Assembly: GCA_035457725.1 (NCBI GenBank)
Contig: DATIBC010000028.1
Location: 1 to 64,000 of the forward strand
Source: DATFES01 sp035457725
GTDB taxonomy: Bacteria; Pseudomonadota; Alphaproteobacteria; CACIAM-22H2
Length of the DNA: 64,000 nt
Direction of reading: 5' to 3'
Shown: one piece after another, positions 35,480 to 44,705 of the stretch
Numbering within the stretch: position 1 is the stretch's first letter
How the letters are laid out: each line of letters begins with the position of its first letter
The notes under the pieces: model-generated
The model's database searches: none
What the model saw: the letters and a program-made list of their open reading frames with translations, nothing else
Told to the model about the DNA's origin: nothing
Program-made: the position numbers and the translations under genes

Positions 35480-37534
35480 CTATCGCAACGCGGCCGCGAT
35501 GTTGCCGCCGTCGACCGATAGCACCGCGCCGGTGGTCTTGTTGGCCAGCGCCAGCGCGACAAAGGCCTGCGCCACGTCGTCGGCCTTGACCTCGCGACCG
35601 AGCAGGTTGCCACCCATGTATTCGGGCTCGGAAACGCCGCGCGCCTTCGACCGCTGGGCGATCATCGCGTCGGTCAGCAGTCCGCTGCGCACGCGGTCGG
35701 CGTTGACGCCGTTGGAGCGGATCCCGTCCTTGCCATAGTCGACCGCGTACTGACGCAGCAGGAAAAGCGTGGCGGCCTTTGGCAAGCCGTAAGGTCCGAA
35801 ATCCGCACCCGGATTGACCGCCTGCTTGGAGACGTTGAACAGCAGGCAGCCGCCGGTGCGTTGCGCCCGCATCACGCGGACCGCGTTCTGCGCCACGCTT
35901 TGATGGGCGAAGAAATTCAGCTCGAAACTGGCGCGGAGCGTCGCTTCGTCGACCTCGCCGATCTTGCCCTGCCACGCCGCGCCGGCGTTGGAGACGACGA
36001 TGTCGACGCCGCCGAATCGCTCGACGACGCGATCGAACGCGGCGCGGACGGCGTCTGGCGAGGTGACATCGCAGGCGAGGCCGAGTCCGCCAAGTTTTTT
36101 CGCCATCGCCTCGGCCGCGGCGGCGTCGCGATCGAGCACGACGATCTCGGCGCCGTTGGCGGTCATGGCCGCCGCTGTCGCGGCGCCGATGCCGGACCCG
36201 CCGCCGGTGACGAGCGCCACATGACGGGCAAGCGGCTTCTCGGTTTCCTTCCCGAGCTTGGCCTGCTCGAGCGACCAGTATTCGACGTCGAACGCATCGG
36301 CCTCGCTGATGCTCTCGTAGCGGCCGATCGCCTCGGCGTCGGTGATGGTTGCCACCGCGTTTTCCGCGATGTCGGCGGCGATCCTAGCGTCCTTGGCCGA
36401 TTTGCCGAGCGCGAATAGACCGATCCCCGGCACCAGAATGATTCGCGGCGCGGTGTCGAGCATTTGCTTCTTCGGCTTGGCGCGCGAATTTTGGCGCTCG
36501 AAATACTGCGTGTAGGCGGCGGCGTAGCGCGCGAAGGCGGCCTCGGCGGCGGCGCGGAAGGCAGCGAGATCTCCCGCCGCCGGCGCCGGCACGATCAGCG
36601 GCAACGACTTCGTACGGATGACGTGATCGGGCGTGATCGGTCCCTCTTGGCTATAGCGCGCCAGCTCGGCGCCGTTGACGAAGTTCATGATCGCCGGGGT
36701 GGCGCGCCGCTCGAAAACGAAGCGCCTGTAGCGCCCATCGGCCGCGTCGTCGGCCATCGCGGCCAGTCCGCGCAATATCGGCGCGACGTCGGCAAGCGGC
36801 GCGATATGTCCCGGTAGTGCCGCCGGGACGAAGACGTTACGGCGATTCTTGGCCAGCCTTGCTTCGGCGAGCGTCACCAGCTCGATCATCCGGTCGTACG
36901 CCTGGCGCGCGGTCTCGCCCCAAGTAAAGATGCCGTGCTTGATCAACACCAGCCCTTCGCTCCTGGGCGCTTTGGCTTGCGCCGCCGCGGCGTCTTTGGC
37001 GAGCGAGAATCCGGGCATGACGTAGTCGAGTATCACCACGCGGCCGTCGAACGCCTCTTCGGCGAGCGCGCGGCCATTGGGTTGATCGGTCAGCGCGAGC
37101 ACCGCGTTGGCGTGCGTATGGTCGATGAATTTGTGCGGAAGAAAGGCGTGGAACAGCGTTTCGACCGACGGGTTGGGCGCCGTGCTGTCGAGCAGGTTAC
37201 AGCGCTGAAAGTTGACCATGTCCTCGTCGCTCAACGAATCGAGCACGACCAGGCGACGCAACGGCTCAAGCCGCACCGCCGGCAGGCCCGGCGGCTCGAT
37301 GACGCCCATGTCCCATCCGCTGCCCTTGACGCACAGCACTTCGATGCCCGCGCCGAGCGTGTCCTTCATCGTCGTCTTGACCGAAGTGTTGCCGCCGCCG
37401 TGCAACACCAGTTCCGGCACACCGCCCAACAAGCGCGTCGTGTAGACGCGCAGCGCCAGATCGCGGTTGACGCCTTGTCGCGCATAGCGCGCGACGACCG
37501 CCTCGGCCTCGCTGTCGGACCACAAATTATTCAT
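35480..37534 (-). CDS. Bifunctional class II aldolase/short-chain dehydrogenase
   Basis: A 684-residue fusion. Residues 1-350 form a class II aldolase/epimerase domain: GGGNTS at 46-51, catalytic Glu 125, zinc ligands His 139, His 141 and His 200. Residues 435-684 form an SDR with TGGGSGIG at 443-450, Ser 569, Tyr 582 and Lys 586. Relatives cleave rhamnulose 1-phosphate to DHAP plus lactaldehyde and oxidise the aldehyde. No rhamnose genes are here; instead mtnP lies 25 bases upstream, so the substrate may be a 5-deoxy or 5-methylthio ribulose phosphate. That alternative is inference. Confidence 0.9.
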   Translation of the reverse strand: MNNLWSDSEAEAVVARYARQGVNRDLALRVYTTRLLGGVPELVLHGGGNTSVKTTMKDTLGAGIEVLCVKGSGWDMGVIEPPGLPAVRLEPLRRLVVLDSLSDEDMVNFQRCNLLDSTAPNPSVETLFHAFLPHKFIDHTHANAVLALTDQPNGRALAEEAFDGRVVILDYVMPGFSLAKDAAAAQAKAPRSEGLVLIKHGIFTWGETARQAYDRMIELVTLAEARLAKNRRNVFVPAALPGHIAPLADVAPILRGLAAMADDAADGRYRRFVFERRATPAIMNFVNGAELARYSQEGPITPDHVIRTKSLPLIVPAPAAGDLAAFRAAAEAAFARYAAAYTQYFERQNSRAKPKKQMLDTAPRIILVPGIGLFALGKSAKDARIAADIAENAVATITDAEAIGRYESISEADAFDVEYWSLEQAKLGKETEKPLARHVALVTGGGSGIGAATAAAMTANGAEIVVLDRDAAAAEAMAKKLGGLGLACDVTSPDAVRAAFDRVVERFGGVDIVVSNAGAAWQGKIGEVDEATLRASFELNFFAHQSVAQNAVRVMRAQRTGGCLLFNVSKQAVNPGADFGPYGLPKAATLFLLRQYAVDYGKDGIRSNGVNADRVRSGLLTDAMIAQRSKARGVSEPEYMGGNLLGREVKADDVAQAFVALALANKTTGAVLSVDGGNIAAALR

Positions 37535-37559
37535 CGCCCGGCCGTCTCGCTCCGACCCC

Positions 37560-38459
37560 TCACCGCTCCAGCACGCGACCAGCGACCGTTCGCAACTTTT
37601 TTACGAACGCCGGATCGCGCGTTTCCTTCGCCGTGATCAACGCCACCTCGAGCGCGGCGTTGCAGCCCACCTCGCAGGCATCCTTCCGCGGGGCGAGTCG
37701 CGGCGCGACACCCTTCACCAGCGCTCGCGCCTTGGCGGCGTTTTCGAGCAACACCTTGATCACCGCCTCGACCGTCACGTGGTCGTGGTCGGGATGCCAG
37801 CAATCATAGTCGGTGACCATCGCCACGGTCGCGTAGCACATCTCCGCCTCGCGGGCGAGCTTGGCCTCCGGCATGTTGGTCATGCCGATCACGTCGCAAC
37901 CCCATTGGCGATAGAGATTCGATTCGGCCTTCGAGGAGAACTGCGGACCCTCCATGACAATGTATGTGCCGCCGCGCCGCATCGACAGGCCCAAAGCCTC
38001 GCCGGCCGCCATCAAATGGCCGCCCAGCCTGCGACACACCGGCTCGGCCATCGAGACGTGCGCCACGCAGCCGGTGCCGAAGAAGCTCTTGTGGCGCGCG
38101 AACGTGCGATCGATGAACTGGTCGATAACCACGAACGTGCCAGGGGGCAGGTCTTCGCGCAGGCTGCCGACGGCCGAAAGCGAGATGATCTCGCCGACCC
38201 CGGCCTGCTTCAGCGCGTCGATATTGGCGCGGAAATTGAGTTCGGACGGCGGAATACGATGGCCACGGGCGTGGCGCGGCAGGAAGACGAGTTGCTGTCC
38301 GCCGAGCCGGCCGAACATGAGCTGATCGGAAGGCTTGCCCCATGGCGTGTCGAAGCTCTCCCAGTGGACATCGGTCAGCCCGTCGATTTCGTAGACCCCG
38401 CTGCCGCCGATGACGCCGACGACGGGCGGCGAGCCCGCGTTGCGCTTCGTGTCCGCCAT
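37560..38459 (-). CDS. mtnP: S-methyl-5'-thioadenosine phosphorylase
   Basis: A 299-residue phosphorylase that splits methylthioadenosine (or 5'-deoxyadenosine) to adenine and the sugar 1-phosphate. Marks are VGVIGGSGVYEIDGL, the phosphate-binding PRHARGHRIPPSELNFRANI, MEGPQFSSKAES and the base-binding MTNMPEAKLAREAEMCY with VTDYDCW, the Asp pair of MTA phosphorylases instead of the purine nucleoside type. It is immediately upstream of the aldolase/dehydrogenase on the same strand, and 88 bases downstream of the DUF2339 gene. mtnA is not in the window. Confidence 0.94.
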   Translation of the reverse strand: MADTKRNAGSPPVVGVIGGSGVYEIDGLTDVHWESFDTPWGKPSDQLMFGRLGGQQLVFLPRHARGHRIPPSELNFRANIDALKQAGVGEIISLSAVGSLREDLPPGTFVVIDQFIDRTFARHKSFFGTGCVAHVSMAEPVCRRLGGHLMAAGEALGLSMRRGGTYIVMEGPQFSSKAESNLYRQWGCDVIGMTNMPEAKLAREAEMCYATVAMVTDYDCWHPDHDHVTVEAVIKVLLENAAKARALVKGVAPRLAPRKDACEVGCNAALEVALITAKETRDPAFVKKLRTVAGRVLER

Positions 38460-38547
38460 GTGAGGCTATGCTCCTTGCGCTCGTATCGCCGCCGGTTGGC
38501 CCCGGCGGTCGGATGCGGCGGAGTTTGTAAAGCAACCGGCGCGGTTT

Positions 38548-41199
38548 TCAACCGCTCTCGGCGGCTGCGGGCTTGCCGGCCGGGGGAAAGATGAAACGCT
38601 GATAAAGAAAGCCGATGCCGACCAGCGCCAGGCCCAGGCCGAGAAACGACGCGACGCGATACAGCCCTTCGAGCTCCGCCATGTCGATCAAGAACGCCTT
38701 GAGCACAGCCAGTACGATCACGGCAAGCGAAGCCCAGCGGAGCCCGGCTTGCGCCAAGACGATGCCGGCGGCGAGCAGCGCGCCGCCGTAGACCAGCCAC
38801 GCCGCCGAATAGGCGTACAGCTCGGCGGCGGCAACGTCGCCCCGCGACAATATCGCGCCATGGAATGCGCGGCGCACCTCGAGCGATAGGTCGACGAACC
38901 CCAAGCCAAGGATGGCGACGACGGCGATGACGAGAATCTCGGCCTGGCGCTGTCGCCAGGCTTCGTGGGCGATCGCCGCGCCGATCGCTGCCGGAACGAG
39001 GTACGCGAGCGAGATCAGGTTCGCCAGCGGCCAGTCGCCGACGGGTTCCTCGGTGAACAGCGGATTGGCGAGAATCAGGTTGAGGCCCACCACCTGCGCC
39101 AACGCCAGAACGGCGAGCACGCGCCAACCATAACGCAAGACTGCCCGCGCCCGAACACGGTGAAGGCGAAACATCGCCCACGCGCCAAGCAGCCAAACGT
39201 CGGCGCGCAGCGCCTGCTCGGCCAAGCCGTGATCGCCAGTGTCGAGCGGCCCGCCGCTGAACCAATGGCGGATCTCGAGCGTCGCCAACACGACGGCGAA
39301 GATCACCGCCCCCGCCTCGAGCGTCATCACCAACGGATCGTCGCGCTCGCGCCCGAACCACGCCGCGGCGACCACGAAGGCGAGCGCGGGGACGCCATAA
39401 CCATAGAGAAGCCAGTTGAATATCGGAGTCGGGCCGATCGGGTAGTCGACCACGTAGGGGTTCAGCAGCAAACGGATCAGTACGATGGCGGCGATGAAAA
39501 GTCCCGCCCACCGAAGTGCTGCGACGCGCGTTTCGCCGTGAATCCAAGCCAACGCCGGCAGCAGCAGCGCCAGAGCCACCGTCAGCCACGCCGTCTCGAG
39601 CGTCATGACTAGCGCCGCGGCAAGACCCGCGCACGCGCCGAGCGCGTAAGCCGCGAGCGCCGCCTCCATTCCCCTCCCGTCGCGATGCGGCGCCACGCGT
39701 ATGGCCGCGGCCGAGCTCAGCGCGCCGAGTCCGAGCGCGGCCGCCGCCCACGGCAAGCTGGTTTCGAACTCGGTGATGCGCCAATAAGCGACCGCGAGGA
39801 TGGCGAGGGGCGCGCCGACCGACACGCTCGCCCAACGCGCCGGGTGTCGCGCCCCGAACAGCAGGGCGAACCCGCCGAACGCGAACAGTGCGCCAAAGCC
39901 GACCGCGACGGCAAGAAAGCCCGACAGTTCCGGCGCCACGAGCGGTCCAGGCGTGAAACCTCGCGTCTCCACCGCGCCGAAGGGCGGGCGCTCGGCAACG
40001 AATTGCGGAAAGTGCCACGCCGCCAGCAAGCTCACCGTCAGCAGCGCTGCCGTGATGGCGGCGAGATCGAGCTCTCCGCGCGCGCGCGCGACGTAAAGAT
40101 AGAGCACAGCGATCGCCGCCGCGGCGGCAAGCGCGGCGGGCCCATACGAATCGATGCGGATCAGCACGAACACGAGCACCGCGATCGCCGCGGCGCCGGC
40201 GCCGCCGATACGCGCGAAGAAGGCGCCGATGGCCGGCCACGGCGCGTTCGATGCCGTCGGCTCGTCGCTCGAATCGACCGGATCGGCGACAAAGAAGATG
40301 AGCGCCGCGAGCGCCACGAGATAAACGCCGAGCGCCAGCGCATCGCCGTCGGTCCAACCCCACAGAAACCATATCAACGGCCACACGCAGGCAAGTGACA
40401 ACGTCACCCAGGCGAGCCACAACCAGCGCCGGTAACGCACCACCAATAGCGCGCCGGCGGCGACCGCGAGGAGATAGGGAAACAGGGCCCACGCTGACGG
40501 TTCGTCGCTGGCGACCAGGAGCGGCACGACGAATGCGCCGCAGAGGCCGAGAAGCGCGATGAACGGGCCGTGGAGCAGAGACATTGCCACCGCGCCCGCC
40601 GAGACCAGCGCCAGCGCGGCGAACGTGACCAGCGGACCCAAGAGGTCATAGAGCGCGTAAGCGGCGTAGACGCTGGCGAACCCGGCGACGAGGCCGGCGG
40701 CGGCGAGCGCCGGCGCGACATAGGTGACGCCCCCGGCTGCCGCGGCGGCGAGCGTCGGATGACGCCGCGCCCGTTCGCTCACCGCGACCAGCAGCACGCC
40801 GAGCAGCAGCCCCAGCGATACGCGCGCCGCGGGGCCGAGCCAGCCTTGATCGATCGAATAGCGGACGAGAAAGACTCCGGCGAGCGCCAGCGCCACGCCA
40901 CCCGCCCACACCGCCCAGCGGACAGTCAGCATCTCCTCGAATGAACTTCCCCGTTTCGGCGCCGGTACGCCGACGGCGTCGGGAACGGTCGGTGGCGGTT
41001 GCGGCGGCTCGGCCGCGGCGGCCGGCGAGGTCGTGGCCTCGGGCGGTTTTACCACGATCGCGGGTTGCGAAACCGGCGGCGCAGGCGCGCCGGCGGAAAA
41101 CTGCGCGCGCAAACGCTCCAGTTCATCCTCGAGCTTCCGCACGCGCAGCAGAAGCCAGACAAAGAACCCGAGAATGATCAGGAAAAACAGCAACTGCAT
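38548..41199 (-). CDS. DUF2339 multi-spanning membrane protein
   Basis: An 883-residue inner-membrane protein of the DUF2339 family. It begins with a membrane helix (LLFFLIILGFFVWLLL), a short coiled coil (VRKLEDELERLRAQF), a Pro/Ala-rich linker to about residue 80, then more than twenty hydrophobic segments such as WAVWAGGVALALAGVFLVRYSID and VSLGLLLGVLLVAVSERARRHP. The function of the family is unknown. It lies downstream of petC and upstream of mtnP on the same strand, with moderate gaps, so it is probably independent. Confidence 0.9.
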   Translation of the reverse strand: MQLLFFLIILGFFVWLLLRVRKLEDELERLRAQFSAGAPAPPVSQPAIVVKPPEATTSPAAAAEPPQPPPTVPDAVGVPAPKRGSSFEEMLTVRWAVWAGGVALALAGVFLVRYSIDQGWLGPAARVSLGLLLGVLLVAVSERARRHPTLAAAAAGGVTYVAPALAAAGLVAGFASVYAAYALYDLLGPLVTFAALALVSAGAVAMSLLHGPFIALLGLCGAFVVPLLVASDEPSAWALFPYLLAVAAGALLVVRYRRWLWLAWVTLSLACVWPLIWFLWGWTDGDALALGVYLVALAALIFFVADPVDSSDEPTASNAPWPAIGAFFARIGGAGAAAIAVLVFVLIRIDSYGPAALAAAAAIAVLYLYVARARGELDLAAITAALLTVSLLAAWHFPQFVAERPPFGAVETRGFTPGPLVAPELSGFLAVAVGFGALFAFGGFALLFGARHPARWASVSVGAPLAILAVAYWRITEFETSLPWAAAALGLGALSSAAAIRVAPHRDGRGMEAALAAYALGACAGLAAALVMTLETAWLTVALALLLPALAWIHGETRVAALRWAGLFIAAIVLIRLLLNPYVVDYPIGPTPIFNWLLYGYGVPALAFVVAAAWFGRERDDPLVMTLEAGAVIFAVVLATLEIRHWFSGGPLDTGDHGLAEQALRADVWLLGAWAMFRLHRVRARAVLRYGWRVLAVLALAQVVGLNLILANPLFTEEPVGDWPLANLISLAYLVPAAIGAAIAHEAWRQRQAEILVIAVVAILGLGFVDLSLEVRRAFHGAILSRGDVAAAELYAYSAAWLVYGGALLAAGIVLAQAGLRWASLAVIVLAVLKAFLIDMAELEGLYRVASFLGLGLALVGIGFLYQRFIFPPAGKPAAAESG

Positions 41200-41321
41200 C
41201 GGGCGGCCGACTCCTTCGACGCGGCCGAATCGACGCGACTCAGTTTATGCGGCCCGGCCCGACATCCCAAGCGCGAAGACGCGAGGCCGATTCACGTGAA
41301 TCGGACTCGCGTAAAGCCCGA

Positions 41322-42080
41322 TCAATGCACCGCCGCCCACACCTTGCGTTTCACGGCATAGAGCAGCCCGCTCAATATCAGCAGAAACAAGATTACTTTC
41401 ACGCCGAGCGATTTGCGGTGCTCCATCTCGGGCTCGGCCGTCCAGGCAAGGAATGTCGTGACATCGTGCGACATCTGTTCGACCGACGCCTTGGTGCCGT
41501 CGGCGTAGGCCACCTGGTCGGGACTGAGCGGCGGCGGCATGGCGATCTGGTGGCCGGGGAAGTACTTGTTGTATTGCATTCCTTCCGCGAGCTTGAGGTC
41601 GGGCGGCGGCGGGGCGTAACCGGTCAACAGCGCGTACATGTAATCGGTGCCGCCCTTGCGCGCCTTGGTCATCAGCGACAGATCCGGCGGATAAGCGCCG
41701 TTGTTGGCGGCGCGCGCCGCCTTCTCGTTGGCGAACGGCGCCTTCATGCGATCCGAGGGCTGGCCGGGACGTTGAAACATCTCGCCCTCGTCGTTGGGGC
41801 CGTCGGCGACCTCGATTTCGGCGGCGAGCGCCTTGACCTCGTCGTCGGAGAATCCGAGCGCCCGCAGGTCGCGGAACCGGATCTGATGCAACGCGTGGCA
41901 GGCCGCGCAGACTTCCTTGTAGACCTGAAACCCGCGTTGCGAGGCCGCTCGATCGAACGTGCCGAACATGCCGGCGAACGACCAACTTTGCGCCGGCAGC
42001 GAAATCGCCTCCGCCGCCTGGGCCGATCCGCCGGCGAGCAGCGCGGCGCTGGCGAGCGCGGCGAACGCCAATTGGCGCAT
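41322..42080 (-). CDS. petC: Cytochrome c1 of the bc1 complex
   Basis: A 252-residue periplasmic, membrane-anchored c-type cytochrome. It has a signal peptide (RQLAFAALASAALLAGGSAQAAE), the haem motif CAACH, the Met ligand in GHQIAMPPPL, and a C-terminal anchor helix (VKVILFLLILSGLLYAVKRKVWA). It transfers electrons from the Rieske protein to cytochrome c. Its ATG overlaps the petB stop by one base, ending the petABC operon. I chose the start that gives a proper signal peptide. Confidence 0.95.
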   Translation of the reverse strand: MRQLAFAALASAALLAGGSAQAAEAISLPAQSWSFAGMFGTFDRAASQRGFQVYKEVCAACHALHQIRFRDLRALGFSDDEVKALAAEIEVADGPNDEGEMFQRPGQPSDRMKAPFANEKAARAANNGAYPPDLSLMTKARKGGTDYMYALLTGYAPPPPDLKLAEGMQYNKYFPGHQIAMPPPLSPDQVAYADGTKASVEQMSHDVTTFLAWTAEPEMEHRKSLGVKVILFLLILSGLLYAVKRKVWAAVH

Positions 42081-43372
42081 CACGCCTTCTCCATCGGCCT
42101 GGCCGGCGCGGCCGCCGCCATTCGTCCGCCGCCCAATACCGGCTCGCTGATCGACACCGGCAACGGTTTGGGCCGCTCGAACCAGCCGATGAGCGGCAGC
42201 AAGACGAGGAGGTGGAAGAAGTACCAGAAGGTGCTGAACTGGCCGATGACCAGCGCCGGCCCCTCGGGCGGCTGCGATCCGGCGTAACCCAGCCCGACGC
42301 AAGCGATCAAGAACAGCCAGAAGAACAGCTTGTAGACCGGGCGGAAACGCGCGCTGCGCACGCGGCTGGTGTCGAGCCACGGCAACAGGAAGAGCAGGAA
42401 GATCGAGCCGAACATCAAGATGACGCCGCCGAGCTTGGCTTCAATCGGGCCGATGTCGAAGGTGACGGCGCGCAGGATCGCGTAGAACGGCAGGAAGTAC
42501 CATTCAGGCACGATGTGCGCCGGCGTCGACAGCGGGTTGGCCGGAATATAGTTGTCGGGCTCGCCGAAGATGTCGGGCGCGAAGAAAACGATCAGCGCGT
42601 AGAAAATAAAGAACACGGCGAGGCCGAATGCGTCCTTAACCGTGTAGTAGGGATGAAACGGGATCTTGTCCTGCGGGCCCTTGGTGTCGATGCCGAGCGG
42701 ATTGTTCGAGCCGTGGGTATGCAGCGCCACGAGATGCAGGACCACCGCGCCGACCAGCACGAACGGCAGCAGGTAATGGAGCGAGAAGAAGCGGTTGAGC
42801 GTCGGATTGTCGACCGAGAAGCCGCCCCACAGCCAGGTGACGATCGCTTCGCCGATCAGCGGGATCGCCGAGAACAGATTGGTGATGACAGTGGCGCCCC
42901 AGAAGCTCATCTGGCCCCACGGCAGCACGTAACCCATGAAGGCCGTCGCCATCATCAGCAGCAAGATTATGATGCCGAGCCACCACAGCACTTCGCGCGG
43001 CGCCTTGTACGACCCGTAGTAAAGGCCGCGAAAGACGTGGATGTAGACGACGATGAAGAACATCGATGCGCCGTTGGAGTGGATATAGCGCATCAGCCAA
43101 CCGTAATTGACGTCGCGCATGATCCGTTCGACCGAATCGAAGGCGTGGGCGACGTGCGGCGTGTACTGCATGGCGAGAAAGATGCCGGAAACGATCATCA
43201 CCACCAGCATGATCCCGGCGAGCGAGCCGAAATTCCACCAGTAGCTGAGATTCTTCGGCGTCGGATATTCATGCAGCTCGTGGTGCATGAAGGTGAAGAT
43301 CGGCAGGCGGTGGTCGAGCCACTTCACCACCGGGTGGTTCAACATCGTCTTTTGCGAGGCGGCGCTGGCCAT
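42080..43372 (-). CDS. petB: Cytochrome b of the bc1 complex
   Basis: A 430-residue membrane protein with eight transmembrane helices and the two b haems; it forms the quinol-oxidising and quinone-reducing sites. Key features are NFGSLAGIMLVVMIVSGIFLA, haem-ligand His residues in SNGASMFFIVVYIHVFRGLYYGSY and HYLLPFVLVGAVVLHLVALH, and the Qo-site PEWYFLPFYAILR. ATG 43372 gives the normal N-terminus; the frame is open to 44191 but that extension is unrelated. It is 14 bases after petA. Confidence 0.96.
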   Translation of the reverse strand: MASAASQKTMLNHPVVKWLDHRLPIFTFMHHELHEYPTPKNLSYWWNFGSLAGIMLVVMIVSGIFLAMQYTPHVAHAFDSVERIMRDVNYGWLMRYIHSNGASMFFIVVYIHVFRGLYYGSYKAPREVLWWLGIIILLLMMATAFMGYVLPWGQMSFWGATVITNLFSAIPLIGEAIVTWLWGGFSVDNPTLNRFFSLHYLLPFVLVGAVVLHLVALHTHGSNNPLGIDTKGPQDKIPFHPYYTVKDAFGLAVFFIFYALIVFFAPDIFGEPDNYIPANPLSTPAHIVPEWYFLPFYAILRAVTFDIGPIEAKLGGVILMFGSIFLLFLLPWLDTSRVRSARFRPVYKLFFWLFLIACVGLGYAGSQPPEGPALVIGQFSTFWYFFHLLVLLPLIGWFERPKPLPVSISEPVLGGGRMAAAAPARPMEKA

Positions 43373-43386
43373 TGGTCGACCTAATC

Positions 43387-43944
43387 TCAGCCGATACGGA
43401 CGCTGGTGTCGTCGAGGAACGAATACTCGGGAACCAGCAGGTTGCGCGGCGCGGGTCCCTTGCGGATGCGCCCCGAGGTGTCGTAGTGCGATCCGTGGCA
43501 TGGGCAGAACCAGCCGCCGAACTCGCCCTTCGGATCGGTGGTCTTTTGGCCCAGCGGCACGCAGCCGAGATGCGTGCACACGCCGACCAGGATCAGCCAC
43601 TCCGCTTTCTTGGCGCGCGCCGTATCGAGCTGGGGATCGGGCAGCGTGTCGAGGTCGACGGCGGCCGCCGTGTCGATTTCGTCTTTGGTGCGATGGCGGA
43701 CAAACACCGGCTTGCCGCGCCACGTGACAGTGATGCTTTGTCCCTCGGCGACCGGTTTGAGATCGACTTCGATCGCGGCGAGCGCCAGCACATCGGCGGC
43801 CGGGTTCATCGAGTGAATGAACGGCCACAATGATGCCGCCGCCCCGACTGCGGCGAAGGCGCCGGCCGCGAGATAAAGAAAATCGCGCCGCGCGGCGCCA
43901 TCGCCGTGGTGGCTTGCCGACGCAGTGCCCGCCGAATTGGCCAT
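43387..43944 (-). CDS. petA: Rieske iron-sulfur subunit of the bc1 complex
   Basis: A 185-residue Rieske protein, first gene of petABC. A twin-arginine type anchor sequence is visible (ARRDFLYLAAGAFAAVGAAASLWPF), followed by the flexible hinge and the 2Fe-2S head with CTHLGC and CPCHGSHYDTSG. It carries electrons from quinol to cytochrome c1. The operon lies 27 kb from the petP/petR-like pair; its upstream region holds a perfect 16-base palindrome. Confidence 0.96.
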   Translation of the reverse strand: MANSAGTASASHHGDGAARRDFLYLAAGAFAAVGAAASLWPFIHSMNPAADVLALAAIEVDLKPVAEGQSITVTWRGKPVFVRHRTKDEIDTAAAVDLDTLPDPQLDTARAKKAEWLILVGVCTHLGCVPLGQKTTDPKGEFGGWFCPCHGSHYDTSGRIRKGPAPRNLLVPEYSFLDDTSVRIG

Positions 43945-44001
43945 CGTTCGCCCTGCCCCTCTTGTCGCTTTTCGGTCCCGGTCCCGTCCGGCAACAGCGT
44001 C

Positions 44002-44017
44002 CGCTCAGCGCTGAGCG
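44002..44017. promoter_or_regulatory. Perfect 16-base palindrome upstream of petABC
   Basis: CGCTCAGCGCTGAGCG is fully symmetrical and lies 58 bases upstream of the petA start codon in the divergent petA/trmL spacer. It is a candidate operator for the bc1 operon. A TATAGT -10-like hexamer for trmL lies at 44138-44143. Confidence 0.45.
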
Positions 44018-44210
44018 TCGGCCCCGCCGGAGCGGCAATGACTGGCATCCACCGGCCCCCCGCGCCATGCGACAACCTGCCGCAGTCGCAGCATTTTTTG
44101 GCCCCGCGGGCGGGTGACCCGAGCGACGGGCAAGGGGTATAGTCGAATCGCGCCGTCCATGCAAAGCTTTCCGGCCGCGTTGCGGCGCCAATCGGTTTCA
44201 TTGCCGCCCC

Positions 44211-44705
44211 ATGCGTCTTGCCCTTTACGAACCGGATATCCCTCAGAACACCGGCGCGATCCTCAGGCTGGCGGCATGCCTCGGCGTCGGCGTCGATATC
44301 ATCGGGCCGTGCGGATTCGTCTGGTCGGACCGGCGGTTGCGCCGCGCCGGCATGGACTATCTCGCCGGCGTCGATCTGGCACGCCACGAATCGTGGCCGG
44401 CGTTTCAAGCGGCGCGCCAGATGCGAGCGCCGCCGGGCCGGCTGATTCTGCTCACCACGACGGGCGACCAGCGCTACGACGCCTTCGGCTTTCGTGAAGA
44501 CGACGTTCTGCTCCTCGGACGCGAAAGCGCCGGCGTCCGGCCCGAAGTGCACATGGCGGCGGATGCACGCGTCGTCGTCCCGATGGTCGCCGAAATGCGT
44601 TCGCTGAACGTCGCTCTCGCCGCGGCGATGGTGCTGGGCGAGGCGTTGCGGCAGACGGGCCGGCTTCCGGCCGCGAGCGCCGCGGCGCTGAAAGCGGTTT
44701 CGTGA
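44211..44705 (+). CDS. trmL: tRNA (cytidine(34)-2'-O)-methyltransferase
   Basis: A 164-residue SPOUT-type enzyme that methylates the ribose of wobble base 34 in tRNA-Leu. The start RLALYEPDIPQNTGAILRLAACLGV and the SAM-binding knot near LLGRESAGVRPEVH and VVPMVAEMRSLNVALAAAMVLGEALRQ are typical. Its end overlaps the hemF GTG start by four bases (GTGA), so the two are translated together. It is divergent from petA. Confidence 0.93.
   Translation: MRLALYEPDIPQNTGAILRLAACLGVGVDIIGPCGFVWSDRRLRRAGMDYLAGVDLARHESWPAFQAARQMRAPPGRLILLTTTGDQRYDAFGFREDDVLLLGRESAGVRPEVHMAADARVVVPMVAEMRSLNVALAAAMVLGEALRQTGRLPAASAAALKAVS

Noticed and set aside
38375..40492. A 705-residue minus-strand open frame inside the DUF2339 gene region
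   Set aside because: It is very Arg/Gly-rich with no conserved segment apart from a tail that reads in the frame of another gene. It is a GC-rich shadow of the DUF2339 coding sequence.
43373..44191. A long N-terminal extension of petB
   Set aside because: The frame is open upstream of ATG 43372, but the sequence is the out-of-frame image of petA; the normal cytochrome b N-terminus begins at 43372.
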